Part shown: positions 8,703 through 17,199 of the stretch, one piece after another
Numbering within the stretch: position 1 is the first letter of the stretch
Layout of the letters: the number at the start of each line of letters is the position of its first letter
Assembly: GCA_964453665.1 (NCBI GenBank)
Contig: CAYVQT010000030.1
Location: 1 to 40,452, forward strand
From: DAOUTY01 sp964453665
GTDB lineage: Bacteria; Chloroflexota; Dehalococcoidia; SZUA-161
Length of the DNA stretch: 40,452 nt
Reading direction: 5' to 3'
Program-made: the position numbers and the translations under genes
Notes under the pieces: generated by a model
Databases searched by the model: none
What the model was told of the DNA's origin: nothing
The model's input: the letters and a program-made list of their open reading frames with translations, nothing else

Positions 8703-9527
8703 CTACCATGACCCTGGCGGCGGATCCGAATCAATCATTATCAGAGATTCTGTGCCGATGAAGCTGACAGTGCTCTCGATCTTGAGCGGAGCAATAGACC
8801 TGCCGTTGTTAGCCCAGTACTCGACGCGGGTGGAGCCAACACCACCGCCCCCGGGTGTGCTGTTGTCTGTGTCGACCAGCGTATGGACGACCTTGAAACA
8901 CTCGTAATTCACATCAGCGGCGACAACAACCGCATTATCCGCAACCACTTCTGCGTGGAAAGTGTCAGTCCAACTGGGCTGCAGGGACGTGTCGGAATCG
9001 CGAAACACCTCGTACGTCCAGCTGTCGCCGAGACTGTAAGGCCAGCCCGGATAGCCCTCGTATCCCGAATAGGTCGAGACGGTGATTGCGGTGTTGACTA
9101 TCGGCAGGTTGATCTGCATAGCTTCCTGGCGGAGGATACGAAAGTCTTCCTGGCTCCGCCATGTCTCTTCGGTCGCCAGGGTGACTTTCGTGGAACCGAC
9201 GATTATGGCGTTTACCTTTCGCTCCGGCAGCGGGTCCATCACGGTCACCGTGTAGAAGCAGGTATCTGAGCCGATGGCCACGTCGATCTCGGCGACCTTC
9301 AGGGTGTACGTGCTCTCGTTTACAAGACCTTCCCCGCTGTCATAGTTCACCAGATATGTCATTGTCGCCTTGGGCAGTATTTCGCTGTAGTCAGGGACAT
9401 CCCGCGCCCGTAAAAGGTAGTACACGCTTGGTGCTACCACGGCGACACAGATGACAATGACAACGACGAGCAGCAACAGCCGCCATTTCCAGCCTATTCT
9501 CCTCAACCTTGACCAGATCCTGCGCAT
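8703..9527 (-). CDS. membrane-anchored protein of unknown function
   Basis: I do not recognise a family. The 274-residue protein has a very basic N-terminus (MRRIWSRLRRIGWKWR), one strong transmembrane helix (about 17-38) and a ~235-residue exterior domain rich in beta-prone Thr/Val segments. Motifs include YPYSLGDSWTYEV-like text; similar phrases occur in exported proteins measuring or binding lipids or substrates, but that is not enough for a function. A GGGG tract (PGGGGVGS) marks a flexible loop. AGAGGT is well placed before the ATG at 9527. The PhoD-like gene follows by 18 bases, so the two may work together at the surface. An inverted repeat sits just upstream of the ribosome site (9542-9560). 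Confidence 0.75.
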   Translation of the reverse strand: MRRIWSRLRRIGWKWRLLLLVVVIVICVAVVAPSVYYLLRARDVPDYSEILPKATMTYLVNYDSGEGLVNESTYTLKVAEIDVAIGSDTCFYTVTVMDPLPERKVNAIIVGSTKVTLATEETWRSQEDFRILRQEAMQINLPIVNTAITVSTYSGYEGYPGWPYSLGDSWTYEVFRDSDTSLQPSWTDTFHAEVVADNAVVVAADVNYECFKVVHTLVDTDNSTPGGGGVGSTRVEYWANNGRSIAPLKIESTVSFIGTESLIMIDSDPPPGSW

Positions 9528-9541
9528 GGCATTTACCTCTT

Positions 9542-9560
9542 TCTGTGATCACTTCACAGA
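9542..9560. promoter_or_regulatory. TCTGTGA-N5-TCACAGA inverted repeat
   Basis: A perfect 7-bp inverted repeat lies 15 bases upstream of the 9527 start codon. Its half-sites (TGTGA/TCACA) match those of CRP/FNR-family regulators, but the spacing is 5 rather than 6. It could be an operator for the 9527-7152 unit. Confidence 0.35.
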
Positions 9561-9612
9561 GTATGATAACGTCCTCACCAACCCTCGTGGGGCCCGGTCT
9601 CCTCGCTATGCC

Positions 9613-10356
9613 CTAATGTGCAGCCTCAGCAGCTTGGGACAGGATGTGGATAACGAGATTGATGGTAGCTAGAGCCCCATCCAAATCGCTCTGCATGCCA
9701 CCGGTGACTACCGCCTGCAGCAGAGCAGATAACTCTTCATCCCCTATAGCGTCAATGGCTGTGCTGAGTTCCCCAAAAACAGCCACTTTGGCATCAAGGT
9801 CCTCCGCAGCGAGCAGCGCGTTGAGTTCATCGCTCAAATCGAGCATGGGCTGTACTTCGGCCGGGAAAGCCGCGGCCGAGTCCGCGCAGACACTGAGCAT
9901 GTAGGTCGCCATGTCGAGGATGGCCAAGGCCGCTTCCTCATCGCCCTGCAGCCCTGCGGTCACGACCTCACCTAACAGGGCTGATAGATAATCGTCGTCC
10001 AGGGCCTCGATGGCTGTGCTAAGATCACCAAAGGCGGCCGCTTGCGCAGCCCTGTCTGGTGCCGTCGTCATCGCTTTGAACTCATCTACCGCACTCAGCA
10101 GGTCCGGCAGTTCTACTGGCTTTAACGCTTTGATCTCCGCCTCGAGATCTGCCACCTGGTCCTGTAGGTCAGCGATTTCGTCCTCCGCTGCAGCGAGATC
10201 AACTTGTGCTTGAGCGAGTACTGCTTCAGCCAAATCGCGCTCGGCGACGACAGCGTCGTAGTCTTCTTGAGAGACGCCGGATGAGCATGAAGTAAGTACC
10301 GTACCAGCTACGAGGAGCAAGGCGACACCGACACCCAGCAGCTTCACGTTCAACAT
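9613..10356 (-). CDS. coiled-coil lipoprotein with internally duplicated helical domain
   Basis: This 247-residue exported protein has a signal peptide ending in lipobox LTSC (Cys24). A long heptad-like coiled coil follows (about 29-80, alternating Ala/Leu with Asp/Glu). Two related all-helical halves follow, about 85-156 and 171-242. They align at FG(D/E)LSTAI(E/D)A, then SALL and VVT, ending in a matching ILD/INL helix, so the domain arose by duplication. No catalytic residues are evident. It may act as an envelope spacer or scaffold. An AGGAGGT ribosome site lies about 10 bases before the ATG, and a promoter lies at 10452-10480. The gene is monocistronic or reads toward the 9527 gene 86 bases away. 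Confidence 0.8.
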   Translation of the reverse strand: MLNVKLLGVGVALLLVAGTVLTSCSSGVSQEDYDAVVAERDLAEAVLAQAQVDLAAAEDEIADLQDQVADLEAEIKALKPVELPDLLSAVDEFKAMTTAPDRAAQAAAFGDLSTAIEALDDDYLSALLGEVVTAGLQGDEEAALAILDMATYMLSVCADSAAAFPAEVQPMLDLSDELNALLAAEDLDAKVAVFGELSTAIDAIGDEELSALLQAVVTGGMQSDLDGALATINLVIHILSQAAEAAH

Positions 10357-10451
10357 TATCGACTTTACCTCCTAAGCTTTGATGGTTGCCAACCACAAGC
10401 CAGCATGGGATCAGGAGTTCCGCCAGCTCCCAACGGCCCCGTCAGTCCGAC

Positions 10452-10480
10452 CTTATATGTGTTTTGCACAGGTAGTGTAA
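10452..10480 (-). promoter_or_regulatory. promoter of the coiled-coil lipoprotein gene
   Basis: Minus-strand -35 TTACAC (10475-10480) and -10 TATAAG (10452-10457), spacing 17. The start would be near 10445, giving a ~90-base leader. Confidence 0.5.
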
Positions 10481-10616
10481 GGTGCTACGAACCTTGCACG
10501 TACAGATTCCTGGGACTATTACTACTGACCCCAATCCTGTGAATGATCGTACGCGCCATTGGGCATGGCTTATTACAGGGTATTATACCATCCATCAACA
10601 ACGCTTCCTATTGGCA

Positions 10617-10900
10617 AGAAACGTTACTTTTTTAGGACAGTATCAAAGCAGGCCGAATAACGATGTGGAAAAAGGTCCGTAGTCAATCAAACGTGGTGCG
10701 TCAATTTTAGCCTATTAAATTTACCCTTAATCGCCCCTTTTTATGTCAGGTTTGACTGAGGAGGATAAACAGCGTTATGCAGAATTCGCAGCCCGGTCTT
10801 CTCTATTAAGTAGCACATCATTCGGGCACCCTGAGGGTTACGGTGGTGCCGCTGCCCATATCCGACTGGACGATCAGTGTGCCGCCGACCAGTCGTACCC
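10617..10900. repeat. direct repeat copy 1 (with copy 2 at 13677-13961)
   Basis: About 284 bp match 13677-13961 in the same orientation. From about 10708 to 10900 I count only about two differences, while the first ~90 bases are more diverged. Copy 2 includes the 3' end of the histidine kinase gene; copy 1 carries only that tail, cut off at 10900. The two copies bracket 2.8 kb containing two exported-protein genes. Confidence 0.85.
10818..10897 (-). pseudogene. truncated C-terminal fragment of histidine kinase gene
   Basis: On the minus strand this encodes the last ~26 residues of the intact kinase at 13879-15834 (VRLVGGTLIVQSDMGSGTT, then VTLRVPE and stop), with one substitution where the match begins. 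The rest of the gene is missing, so it cannot be functional. It is part of direct repeat copy 1. Confidence 0.8.
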
Positions 10901-11034
10901 GTGAACAGACATTCTTGGCTAACATCTGGCATGGCCGTATGAGTCATAAAGAAAGCCGCTATTCCGGACAGAAGAATAGCGGCTTTCAAGCTGAGCATTC
11001 GTTTCCATGCAGAACGTGAGCTGCATCAGAACAG

Positions 11035-12490
11035 TTAATACGGCAGCTTTTGCCGTAAGAGCCTTTTCCTGATGATATATGCGATAATGCCTGCTGCGAG
11101 CGCTGCGGCGATACCAACGTACAGGCTGGGGAACACCGGCACACCTGTGCCTGTAACCGGGGCTGGTGGATTCCCCGGCCCTCCCTGGTCGACTATAATG
11201 CCGTCGGCGACCCACCAGTCGTCGCCCAATCCGCCGTCCGTTAATTCGATGGTGATTACATTACCGGCGCTTTCCATATAGATCTGATACCAGTGAGGGC
11301 TGTGATCGCCCGGGGTCGGCCCGTACTTCCAGTATTGTGTTACGGGTCCGGGAACGCGCATGGTTAACTCAACGGTTTCCCCGGGCGCTGACAAACCATT
11401 GATCTCGAAAGAGAAAAAACCGTACGGGAAGGCAATAGCCGGTTTACCTTGAGGGGATACCGAGTTTTCGTGTATCGCAGCAACATTGACAATACTTGTC
11501 CCTGCTGGTGACGTGATGGTCACATACCCTCCGTCATGAGCATTAGGCAATGATGTAACATGCTCCTGTTGGGCATCCGGTACTCCATCATAGTTGCCAT
11601 CTCCGTTATTGGGAGCGTTATTCTCGACGGCGTCGGGTACGCCGTCGATATCGCCGTCGCTGCTGACGTTTTCCGTGGTGAAAGTCAGGTCTTCGCCGTA
11701 TGTGGTGCCATCGCCCACTGCCTTGGCCCTGAAGTGGTAGGCGGTGTCAGGCGACAGACCGGTGAGTGAGAAATGGTAAGGACCGGTTGAGCTCATCGCC
11801 CACGGTGTATCGGGCTCATGCTCGTATGGATCAGCGGGGTGTGTTGTGTAATAGGCATCCGTTGCCCATTGAAAGGATACAGCTATGGTGCCTGCGGTGC
11901 CGAGTGAATCCAGAATGCCGTTTAGGTCAGCGGAAGTGACGAATATACTGGTCGCCGGGTTGGTGGTCACTTCAGGCGGCACTGACATCTGAGGCGAGTC
12001 GGTCACAGTGATGGACTCGGAGACGTTTATGTAGACAGTCTGCGGCATCTCAGGCGAGTCGGTCACGGTGATGGATTCGGATACGTTTATGGAAACAGGT
12101 GGTAGAACCTCAATTGAGTCGGTCACGGTGATGGACTCGGNNNNNNNNNNNNNNNNNNNNNNNNNNNNNNNNNNNNNNNNNNNNNNNNNNNNNNNNNNNN
12201 NNNNNNNNNNNNNNNNNNNNNNNNNNNNNNNNNNNNNNNNAGACGTTTATGTAGACAGGCGGCAGCGCCTCAGGCGAGTCGGACACAGTGATGGACTCGG
12301 AGACGTTTATGTAGACAGGCGGCAGCGCCTCAGGCGAGTCGGACACAGTGATGGATTCGACTACGTCGATGACCACGTCTGGCTGAGCAAGGACAATCTG
12401 GTTGAACGTAGTCAATGGCAATAATAATACCACCAAAATAATAGCAGCAGTTATCAGGTATTTTCTAATACAGCGGTCTATTGAATTCAT
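11035..12490 (-). CDS. exported repeat-containing surface protein, interrupted by assembly gap
   Basis: One gene probably spans the 100-N gap. The N-terminal part (from 12490) has a signal peptide, then 20-residue repeats built on VYINVSESITVSDSPEALPP. The C-terminal part (to 11035) continues the repeats, then has an Fn3-like domain, an Asp/Asn-rich TSP3-like calcium-binding stretch (DGDIDGVPDAVENN), a beta-rich domain resembling the choice-of-anchor family, and a final transmembrane helix followed by basic residues (RKRLLRQK). It should be anchored outside the cytoplasmic membrane, possibly as an adhesin or surface-layer component. The two parts appear out of frame only because the gap length is nominal; joining the flanks restores a perfect repeat unit and the frame. 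Ribosome site is weak. Confidence 0.75.
11990..12366 (-). repeat. 60-bp tandem repeats containing the assembly gap
   Basis: Units of 60 bp encode the 20-residue repeat. Two adjacent units at 12241-12300 and 12301-12360 are identical except in the last few bases. At least two units lie on one side of the gap and three on the other. The sequence breaks at 12140 and resumes at 12241 exactly in repeat phase. Confidence 0.9.
12141..12240. other. assembly gap (100 N)
   Basis: A run of exactly 100 undefined bases inside a near-perfect tandem repeat. The round number and repeat context point to a scaffold placeholder rather than a measured length. Confidence 0.97.
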
Positions 12491-12637
12491 GCTACCAGCT
12501 CACGAATCACGAACTTACTACAATCCGATCAGCAGATTATACGGTTCAACGGCAAGCGCATGGCTATCGACACAAGCTGGGTATAACAAACAGTCGATTC
12601 TCTATGCACTTGATTTGACCCTATCCCCCAGTCGTCT

Positions 12638-13300
12638 TTAAGAGAATCCAATGACCACGGTGACCGCTATCTGCTGGCCTGTCAGAACGTCTATTGGTGT
12701 TATGGTCACTGCAGTGAAAGGTGCGCTTACAGTCTCTTCTCCAGGGCAGCTGTCAGGTGACCACCAAGATGGGCAATAAGTACTCCCTGTCATAACCCTA
12801 TCGATGCTACCGTCCTGTTCCGCGACTATAATCCCTGTCAGCACCAGCTTATCCAAGTTGTCTCCCGAGTCGGGGCATGAAACACTCAGATTGCAGGACT
12901 TATTCGGATCGGTGGAAGGACAAAAATTGCTACATGGGTTCTCAGCAATCCATGCTGCCCCATTAGACCACGGCGAAGTGCCAGAAATGACAGTAAGATA
13001 AATCCACCAACCCCCCACAGTGTGCTCGCGGCTTAATAACTCTGGCAAATACGGTGCGTTGACTAGATAGTTGTCGAATTCGTGAGTTCTCACCAGCGTA
13101 CCGTCGGGATCCATCACCTCGATGGTCCAGTGGCCGCTGACGTGAATGCTCTCGCCAGCGCCGTCGGCCGACGCCAGGGCAGCCTCTTCACCCGCAGTCG
13201 CGTCTGGCTGTGCTCCGTACACGCCAAATACCAACGCCAGTGCGACAACTGCGGCCAGCACCACCCCACTAAGCGCCATATATAGTTTCCTTCTATTCAT
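12638..13300 (-). CDS. exported protein of unknown function, cysteine-containing
   Basis: I do not recognise a named family. The 220-residue protein has a signal peptide (hydrophobic 9-27, likely cleavage after GVYGA), a short acidic/alanine linker, then a beta-rich domain starting at SGHWTIEVMDPDGTLVRTHEF. That type of opening is common in exported beta-sandwich proteins of environmental Chloroflexota-like genomes (from memory, not searched). Eight cysteines fall in two groups (around NPCSNFCPST...SCNLSVSC and TYCPSWWSPDSC), suggesting disulfides or a metal site. An AAAGGAGG ribosome site precedes the ATG. It lies 147 bases upstream of the repeat surface-protein gene, and both are inside the direct-repeat bracket, so they may be one surface module. 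Confidence 0.75.
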   Translation of the reverse strand: MNRRKLYMALSGVVLAAVVALALVFGVYGAQPDATAGEEAALASADGAGESIHVSGHWTIEVMDPDGTLVRTHEFDNYLVNAPYLPELLSREHTVGGWWIYLTVISGTSPWSNGAAWIAENPCSNFCPSTDPNKSCNLSVSCPDSGDNLDKLVLTGIIVAEQDGSIDRVMTGSTYCPSWWSPDSCPGEETVSAPFTAVTITPIDVLTGQQIAVTVVIGFS

Positions 13301-13878
13301 ATTGCCTCCTTTCCAAATATATACTGTATAGAATTCTATGCTATGAATTAAAATAGGAACGTATTAATAATGCATGAATGTATTCTTTAAACCTATATCC
13401 CTGCCATACGCCAGTAACATAATTTAAATAAAAAAAAGCCAAGACCTAACGGCGCTCGGCGTCCTACAACTAATGACCCTGTTAAGGTTACATCAAAGAG
13501 ATTCGATATCTGGTAACCTTTATACTACTTCCATAATACTGTGTCAATGGTATTTATATATGGAATTACTTAACTTAACTTTAAATACCATTTATTACAT
13601 TTATTGACTAACTTGTGTTTTTCTTAAGTATATTCCCGGAAGATACTATTAACATAACAGAAACTTACCGCTTGCGAAAAAGGGTTACTTTTTAGGACAA
13701 TATCAAAGCAGGCCGAATAACGATATGAAAAAAGGTTCGCAGTCAATCCAACGCTGGACTTTAAATTTTAGCCTATTAAATTTACCCTTAATCGCCCCTT
13801 TTTACGTCAGGTTTGACTGAGGAGGATAAACAGCGTTATGCAGAATTCGCAGCCCGGTCTTCTCTATTAAGTAGCACA
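13301..13878. other. AT-rich intergenic region with terminator and repeat copy 2
   Basis: This holds an AT-rich upstream region for the 13300 gene, a minus-strand terminator (13429-13460), an inverted repeat AAGGTTAC/GTAACCTT (13484-13491 with 13513-13520), and from 13677 the second direct-repeat copy. No gene was found. Confidence 0.5.
13429..13460 (-). terminator. intrinsic terminator downstream of histidine kinase
   Basis: On the minus strand GCCGAG (13455-13460) pairs with CTTGGC (13438-13443), followed by eight or so T bases (13430-13437). It lies ~420 bases beyond the kinase stop, on the far side of repeat copy 2. Confidence 0.55.
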
Positions 13879-13961
13879 TCATTCGGGCACCCTGAGGGTT
13901 ACGGTGGTGCCGCTGCCCATATCCGACTGGACGATCAGTGTGCCGCCGACCAGTCGTGCCC
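13677..13961. repeat. direct repeat copy 2 (with copy 1 at 10617-10900)
   Basis: This is the intact-side copy. It covers about 200 bases of 3' flank and the last ~80 bases of the histidine kinase gene. The match to copy 1 ends at about 13961, inside the kinase coding sequence. Confidence 0.85.
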
Positions 13962-15834
13962 TTTCCCTCATGCCTATTATACCCAGCTTTCCGTATAGAA
14001 CCAGATCGCTTGTCCTTTGCGGCACATAGAATCCCTGACCGTTGTCAGTGATTATGAGGGTCAATGCGTCTTCACCAAAATCCATGGTCATCTCAACAGT
14101 TGATGCCTGGGAATGTTTTTTTACATTGCTGAGTATTTCCTGAGCGATGCGGAAGATAGCGAGCTCGCTTTCCGGCTGAAGACGGCGCTGATTGCCGGTA
14201 ATACTGACCTCTGACTTTATGCCGTACTCCTTTTCGAGATCAGAGGCAAGCCACTCCAGCGCTGGCACTAAACCCAGGTCATCAAGAATCGATGGCCTCA
14301 GGTCCTGGCTGAAACGGCGTATACCTTCTAACACGGAATCGGTTGTCTCATATAACTTTTGCAGACGTTTAATCGCTGCCTTGGGTAGTTTTAATTCATC
14401 GGACATAAGCGCGTCCAGATCGCGCGAGAGGCTTATCAGGACCTGAGCTGTATCGTCGTGAAGCTCCCGGGAGATTCGCAGACGTTCGTCTTCCTGGACC
14501 CTGGTTATCTGCGTGATGTAATACTGCATATTCTGGCGCAGTCGCCTTTCTTCGGTGATATCCCTGACGATAGCCTGCAGGCCCATTGACTCATCAGCTC
14601 TCTGCAAGGGACTGACTTTAAGTTCAACATAAGCCTCGGTTCTGTCCTTCTTGATAAGACATAACTCTGTATCTTCGCGTTGTGTTTCTTCTTTTTGTGC
14701 CCCTGAGAATAGCTGTTTGACCTCATTCAGTCCTTCTGCACAGAAAAGGTTATATATAGTGGTGTTCAACAGCTCTTGATTGGAGTAGCCGGTGAGTTGT
14801 TCACAAGCTCTATTGACTGAGATAATGCGGCCAATGGAGGAGCAGATAAAAATGGCCTCACTTGCATTTTCAAACAGACCCCGGTAGAGCTCCTCGGATA
14901 GCTGCAGCTGCTGGGTGATAACCTTTTGCTCAAGGGCGAGGAGGGCATGTCCGATAGCGATTCCGATTGCCTCGCCGGAAGCAGTGAGCAAGTCCAGCTT
15001 TGAGCTGGTGTCGTCATGCTGGTTCCCCATCGCTATACCTAATGTCCCTCTTATGGCTATTCTCGAACGTAAAGGCACGATTATTATCGCTCCCGTATCT
15101 TCCCTCCCGGGTAACCTCAGGTTAAAATCGTGAGACGCTTTGTCCACGACCTTGGGCTTCCCGAACTGAGCTACTTGCCCGTCGAGGTTTTGTCCGCGCT
15201 TGACCCGGCTGGCCGCATTGACGAATTCCGGAGATAGTCCCTGATGGGCACTTAGAACAAGGTCTCCGGTCTCGTTGTCCTCCACATAAATCCAGCCGAC
15301 CTCAGCCCCGGTAACATTCAAGACCTCTTTTAACGCATTCTTTGCGATTTCGCCTATATCCAGGGTCCGATAAATAATAGTGGAAATGGTGTAGAGCGAG
15401 AATAGCTGTTGCTGTTGCTGTTTGATGGTCTGGAGCGAACCCCTGAGCTCCTCCTGGGTAACCTCCAGCCGGTAAACGGTCTTCAGTTGCCTGTCGATTA
15501 ACCAGCTTACAAGCAATCCGATGAACAGGAAGGCGATTATCTCCGCTATCGCTTCTCCCTGTTCACTGGCGGTAATCACTAAAGCACGGGGCAGTAGAGC
15601 CAGGCTGATCACGATGGCGGCGGTTGTGCCGCCCCTGAAGCCGAAGACCAGAGCGGCGTAGGCGACCGGAATTATTGAAAGGATACGATGGGTCGAGTAG
15701 CGAGTCAGTCCAATGGGAGCCCTGTCAACAACATCCCTGATCATAGGGATCTGGTCTGCGTAATAGAAGACTGCCCCGCCGGTCATAATAGCCAATATAA
15801 TCCAGAGATGAGGGTTCTTGAGTATCTGTTTCAT
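13879..15834 (-). CDS. membrane sensor histidine kinase (GAF, PAS, HisKA_3, HATPase)
   Basis: This 651-residue NarX/DegS-class kinase autophosphorylates on His and passes the phosphate to a NarL-type regulator. About four transmembrane helices occupy residues 10-115. A GAF domain (about 150-310) and a PAS domain (about 318-432; SSIGRIISVNRACEQLTGYS) follow. The dimerisation domain has RISRELHDDTAQ with the phosphoacceptor His459, and the ATPase has an N-box NVKKHSQA and a G-box DNGQGF plus a final GSGTTV. The signal is unknown; GAF and PAS could bind a small ligand or cofactor. It follows the response regulator by 24 bases in one operon. Its last ~80 bases are duplicated at 10818-10897. Confidence 0.95.
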   Translation of the reverse strand: MKQILKNPHLWIILAIMTGGAVFYYADQIPMIRDVVDRAPIGLTRYSTHRILSIIPVAYAALVFGFRGGTTAAIVISLALLPRALVITASEQGEAIAEIIAFLFIGLLVSWLIDRQLKTVYRLEVTQEELRGSLQTIKQQQQQLFSLYTISTIIYRTLDIGEIAKNALKEVLNVTGAEVGWIYVEDNETGDLVLSAHQGLSPEFVNAASRVKRGQNLDGQVAQFGKPKVVDKASHDFNLRLPGREDTGAIIIVPLRSRIAIRGTLGIAMGNQHDDTSSKLDLLTASGEAIGIAIGHALLALEQKVITQQLQLSEELYRGLFENASEAIFICSSIGRIISVNRACEQLTGYSNQELLNTTIYNLFCAEGLNEVKQLFSGAQKEETQREDTELCLIKKDRTEAYVELKVSPLQRADESMGLQAIVRDITEERRLRQNMQYYITQITRVQEDERLRISRELHDDTAQVLISLSRDLDALMSDELKLPKAAIKRLQKLYETTDSVLEGIRRFSQDLRPSILDDLGLVPALEWLASDLEKEYGIKSEVSITGNQRRLQPESELAIFRIAQEILSNVKKHSQASTVEMTMDFGEDALTLIITDNGQGFYVPQRTSDLVLYGKLGIIGMRERARLVGGTLIVQSDMGSGTTVTLRVPE

Positions 15835-15858
15835 GAACGGCTTCCCCGTCGATGTGCT

Positions 15859-16524
15859 CTAGACTATATCGTCCAGTGTAAACCAGCCCCTCTTTAGAGC
15901 CTCCAGTATGGCTTCGGTCCTGGAGCCCACGTCCATCTTGCGGAAGATGTTGCCCAGGTGAGCCTGAACCGTACGCCTGCTTAAGTGAAGTTGCTCTGCA
16001 ATATCTGGATTACTCATGCTGGCCGCCGCAAGTCTGAGTATCTCCATCTCCCGCTCACTCAGTTCTTGCGGCAGGACTGTCTCTCCCGCCTGCTCTGCAG
16101 TGTTCGCATAGCGGGCAAAGACCTTTCGTGCAATGGCAGGGTGAAGGACAGCTTCGCCTGCTCGTACGGCACGAATGGCATTAACCAAATCGTTTTTCCC
16201 GACATTCTTCAACAGGTAGCCTGCGGCACCTGCGTCTAAAAGTGCCAGGATGTACTGGTCATTGTCATAGGCGGTAAGTATCAGAACTGCTGTAGCCGGG
16301 TAGTCAGCCTTAATACGCCTTGTGGCTTCGATACCGTTAACATTGGGCATGGCTATATCGATCAATGCGACGTCGGGGTGGACTTGTGAGACGAGTTGGA
16401 CTGCCTCTTCCCCGTCGCTCGCTTCACCGACCACTTCTATGTCCGGCTCTGTCTCCAGAAGACTACGGGTGCCCTGGCGTACCAAAACGTGATCGTCAGC
16501 GATAATCACCCTTGTCTTATCCAT
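15859..16524 (-). CDS. NarL/FixJ-family response regulator
   Basis: This 221-residue regulator has a receiver domain (about 4-120) with the acidic pocket DD10-11, the phosphorylated Asp56 (ALIDIAMPN), a conserved Thr (LTAYD) and Lys (LLKNVGK). A LuxR-type helix-turn-helix follows (about 150-215; ELSEREMEILRLAAASMSN, then HLSRRTVQAHLGNIFRKM). It binds DNA when phosphorylated by the kinase encoded 24 bases downstream. A strong promoter lies immediately upstream. It is divergent from the redox operon starting at 16751, so control of that operon is plausible but unproven. Confidence 0.96.
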   Translation of the reverse strand: MDKTRVIIADDHVLVRQGTRSLLETEPDIEVVGEASDGEEAVQLVSQVHPDVALIDIAMPNVNGIEATRRIKADYPATAVLILTAYDNDQYILALLDAGAAGYLLKNVGKNDLVNAIRAVRAGEAVLHPAIARKVFARYANTAEQAGETVLPQELSEREMEILRLAAASMSNPDIAEQLHLSRRTVQAHLGNIFRKMDVGSRTEAILEALKRGWFTLDDIV

Positions 16525-16567
16525 CTTCTTACTGCCTCAATGGTTTCAGGCCTCTACTCCATTTCCA

Positions 16568-16595
16568 ATTATAGCCTTTCGAAGGGAATAGTCAA
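16568..16595 (-). promoter_or_regulatory. sigma-A-type promoter of the two-component operon
   Basis: Minus-strand -35 TTGACT (16590-16595) and -10 TATAAT (16568-16573), spacing 16. The start would be near 16561, about 37 bases before the regulator's start codon. Confidence 0.7.
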
Positions 16596-16659
16596 AGGGG
16601 CTTGAACCTTTTTAAATCCGCTACTGTGAATTAATAGTGCAGCTGGTTATCAGATGTAC

Positions 16660-16688
16660 ACATGGCCTAGACGAGAAATAGGCCATGT
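16660..16688. promoter_or_regulatory. 10-bp perfect palindrome in the divergent intergenic region
   Basis: ACATGGCCTA (16660-16669) and TAGGCCATGT (16679-16688) form a perfect inverted repeat with a 9-base centre, 63 bases upstream of the small-protein gene. It could be an operator for a dimeric regulator or a leader hairpin; there is no T-run. Confidence 0.45.
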
Positions 16689-16750
16689 CGCTAATGTAGA
16701 AAAGGCCAGGTGACGGATGAAAACGCGGGTAGCAGATGCTAACCTGTTAA

Positions 16751-17098
16751 ATGGAGGGAATTGAAAGGGTGGAAAAAGACATGGATAACACAGTTTCCGC
16801 AATACTTAGAGAGTTGGAGAGGGACCTGACAGCCGAGGTAGGTAATTTGCCCGGGAAAGAATCAGTCTCAGGCAAAGAAGCTATTCTCGCGGTGCTGGGT
16901 AAAGCGGCCGATGACCACAAGTTCCTCGCCAGACTTGCGGAGGATCCGACTCCGGTGCTCGAAGAATACGATTTGACTAAGGAGCAAAAGGCAGCCCTGG
17001 CTTCAGGCGACCTGCGCCGGATAGAGTCGTGGGTTGGTAAGCTGGACAAGCGGTTGAGCACCTGGGTCTGGTGCCGTCTCCAGCAGGAAAAGTGGTAG
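16751..17098 (+). CDS. small helical protein sharing a domain with the FdhA C-terminal tail
   Basis: This 115-residue protein has an acidic helical N-terminus and a C-terminal ~73-residue domain (about 43-115) that reappears at the C-terminus of the formate dehydrogenase at 20804-23767: 46 of 73 aligned residues are identical by eye. Landmarks are EYDLT, AALxSGDLRRIE, GKLDxRLxTW and a terminal RLQQExW. The EYDLTxExKAALxSGD part resembles the short helical domain seen in LigA-type dioxygenase alpha chains and in some RiPP precursor families, but I cannot place it firmly. The window suggests a role as a subunit or docking piece of the formate dehydrogenase. It is first in the operon, 101 bases before NuoE. 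Alternative starts (GTG at 16769, ATG at 16781) are possible. Confidence 0.75.
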   Translation: MEGIERVEKDMDNTVSAILRELERDLTAEVGNLPGKESVSGKEAILAVLGKAADDHKFLARLAEDPTPVLEEYDLTKEQKAALASGDLRRIESWVGKLDKRLSTWVWCRLQQEKW

Positions 17099-17199
17099 TC
17101 CTTAACTGGCACTGGAAAAGATGCTGAACTTTCCTACCATCGGGTTCAAGTTAAACTTAAAGCTGTGTCTTTTAATAGAAGTCAGTACCGGGAGGTGAA

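Larger units (their letters stand above)
10357..11034. other. intergenic region: promoter, repeat copy 1, short unmatched tail
   Basis: This stretch holds the promoter of the coiled-coil lipoprotein gene, about 130 bases with no recognised content (10481-10616), the first copy of the ~284 bp direct repeat (10617-10900), and 134 bases downstream of the surface-protein gene (10901-11034). Small open frames here do not have protein-like sequence. Confidence 0.5.

Noticed and set aside
10741..10998. 85-codon minus-strand open frame across repeat copy 1
   Set aside because: It reads the kinase tail out of frame and continues into unrelated sequence; it is a chance frame at the repeat boundary.
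11990..12366. CRISPR array
   Set aside because: The 60-bp units are contiguous, coding and without spacers; they are protein-coding tandem repeats.
13813..13998. 61-codon plus-strand open frame starting in repeat copy 2
   Set aside because: It runs antisense into the kinase gene and is broken in the other repeat copy.
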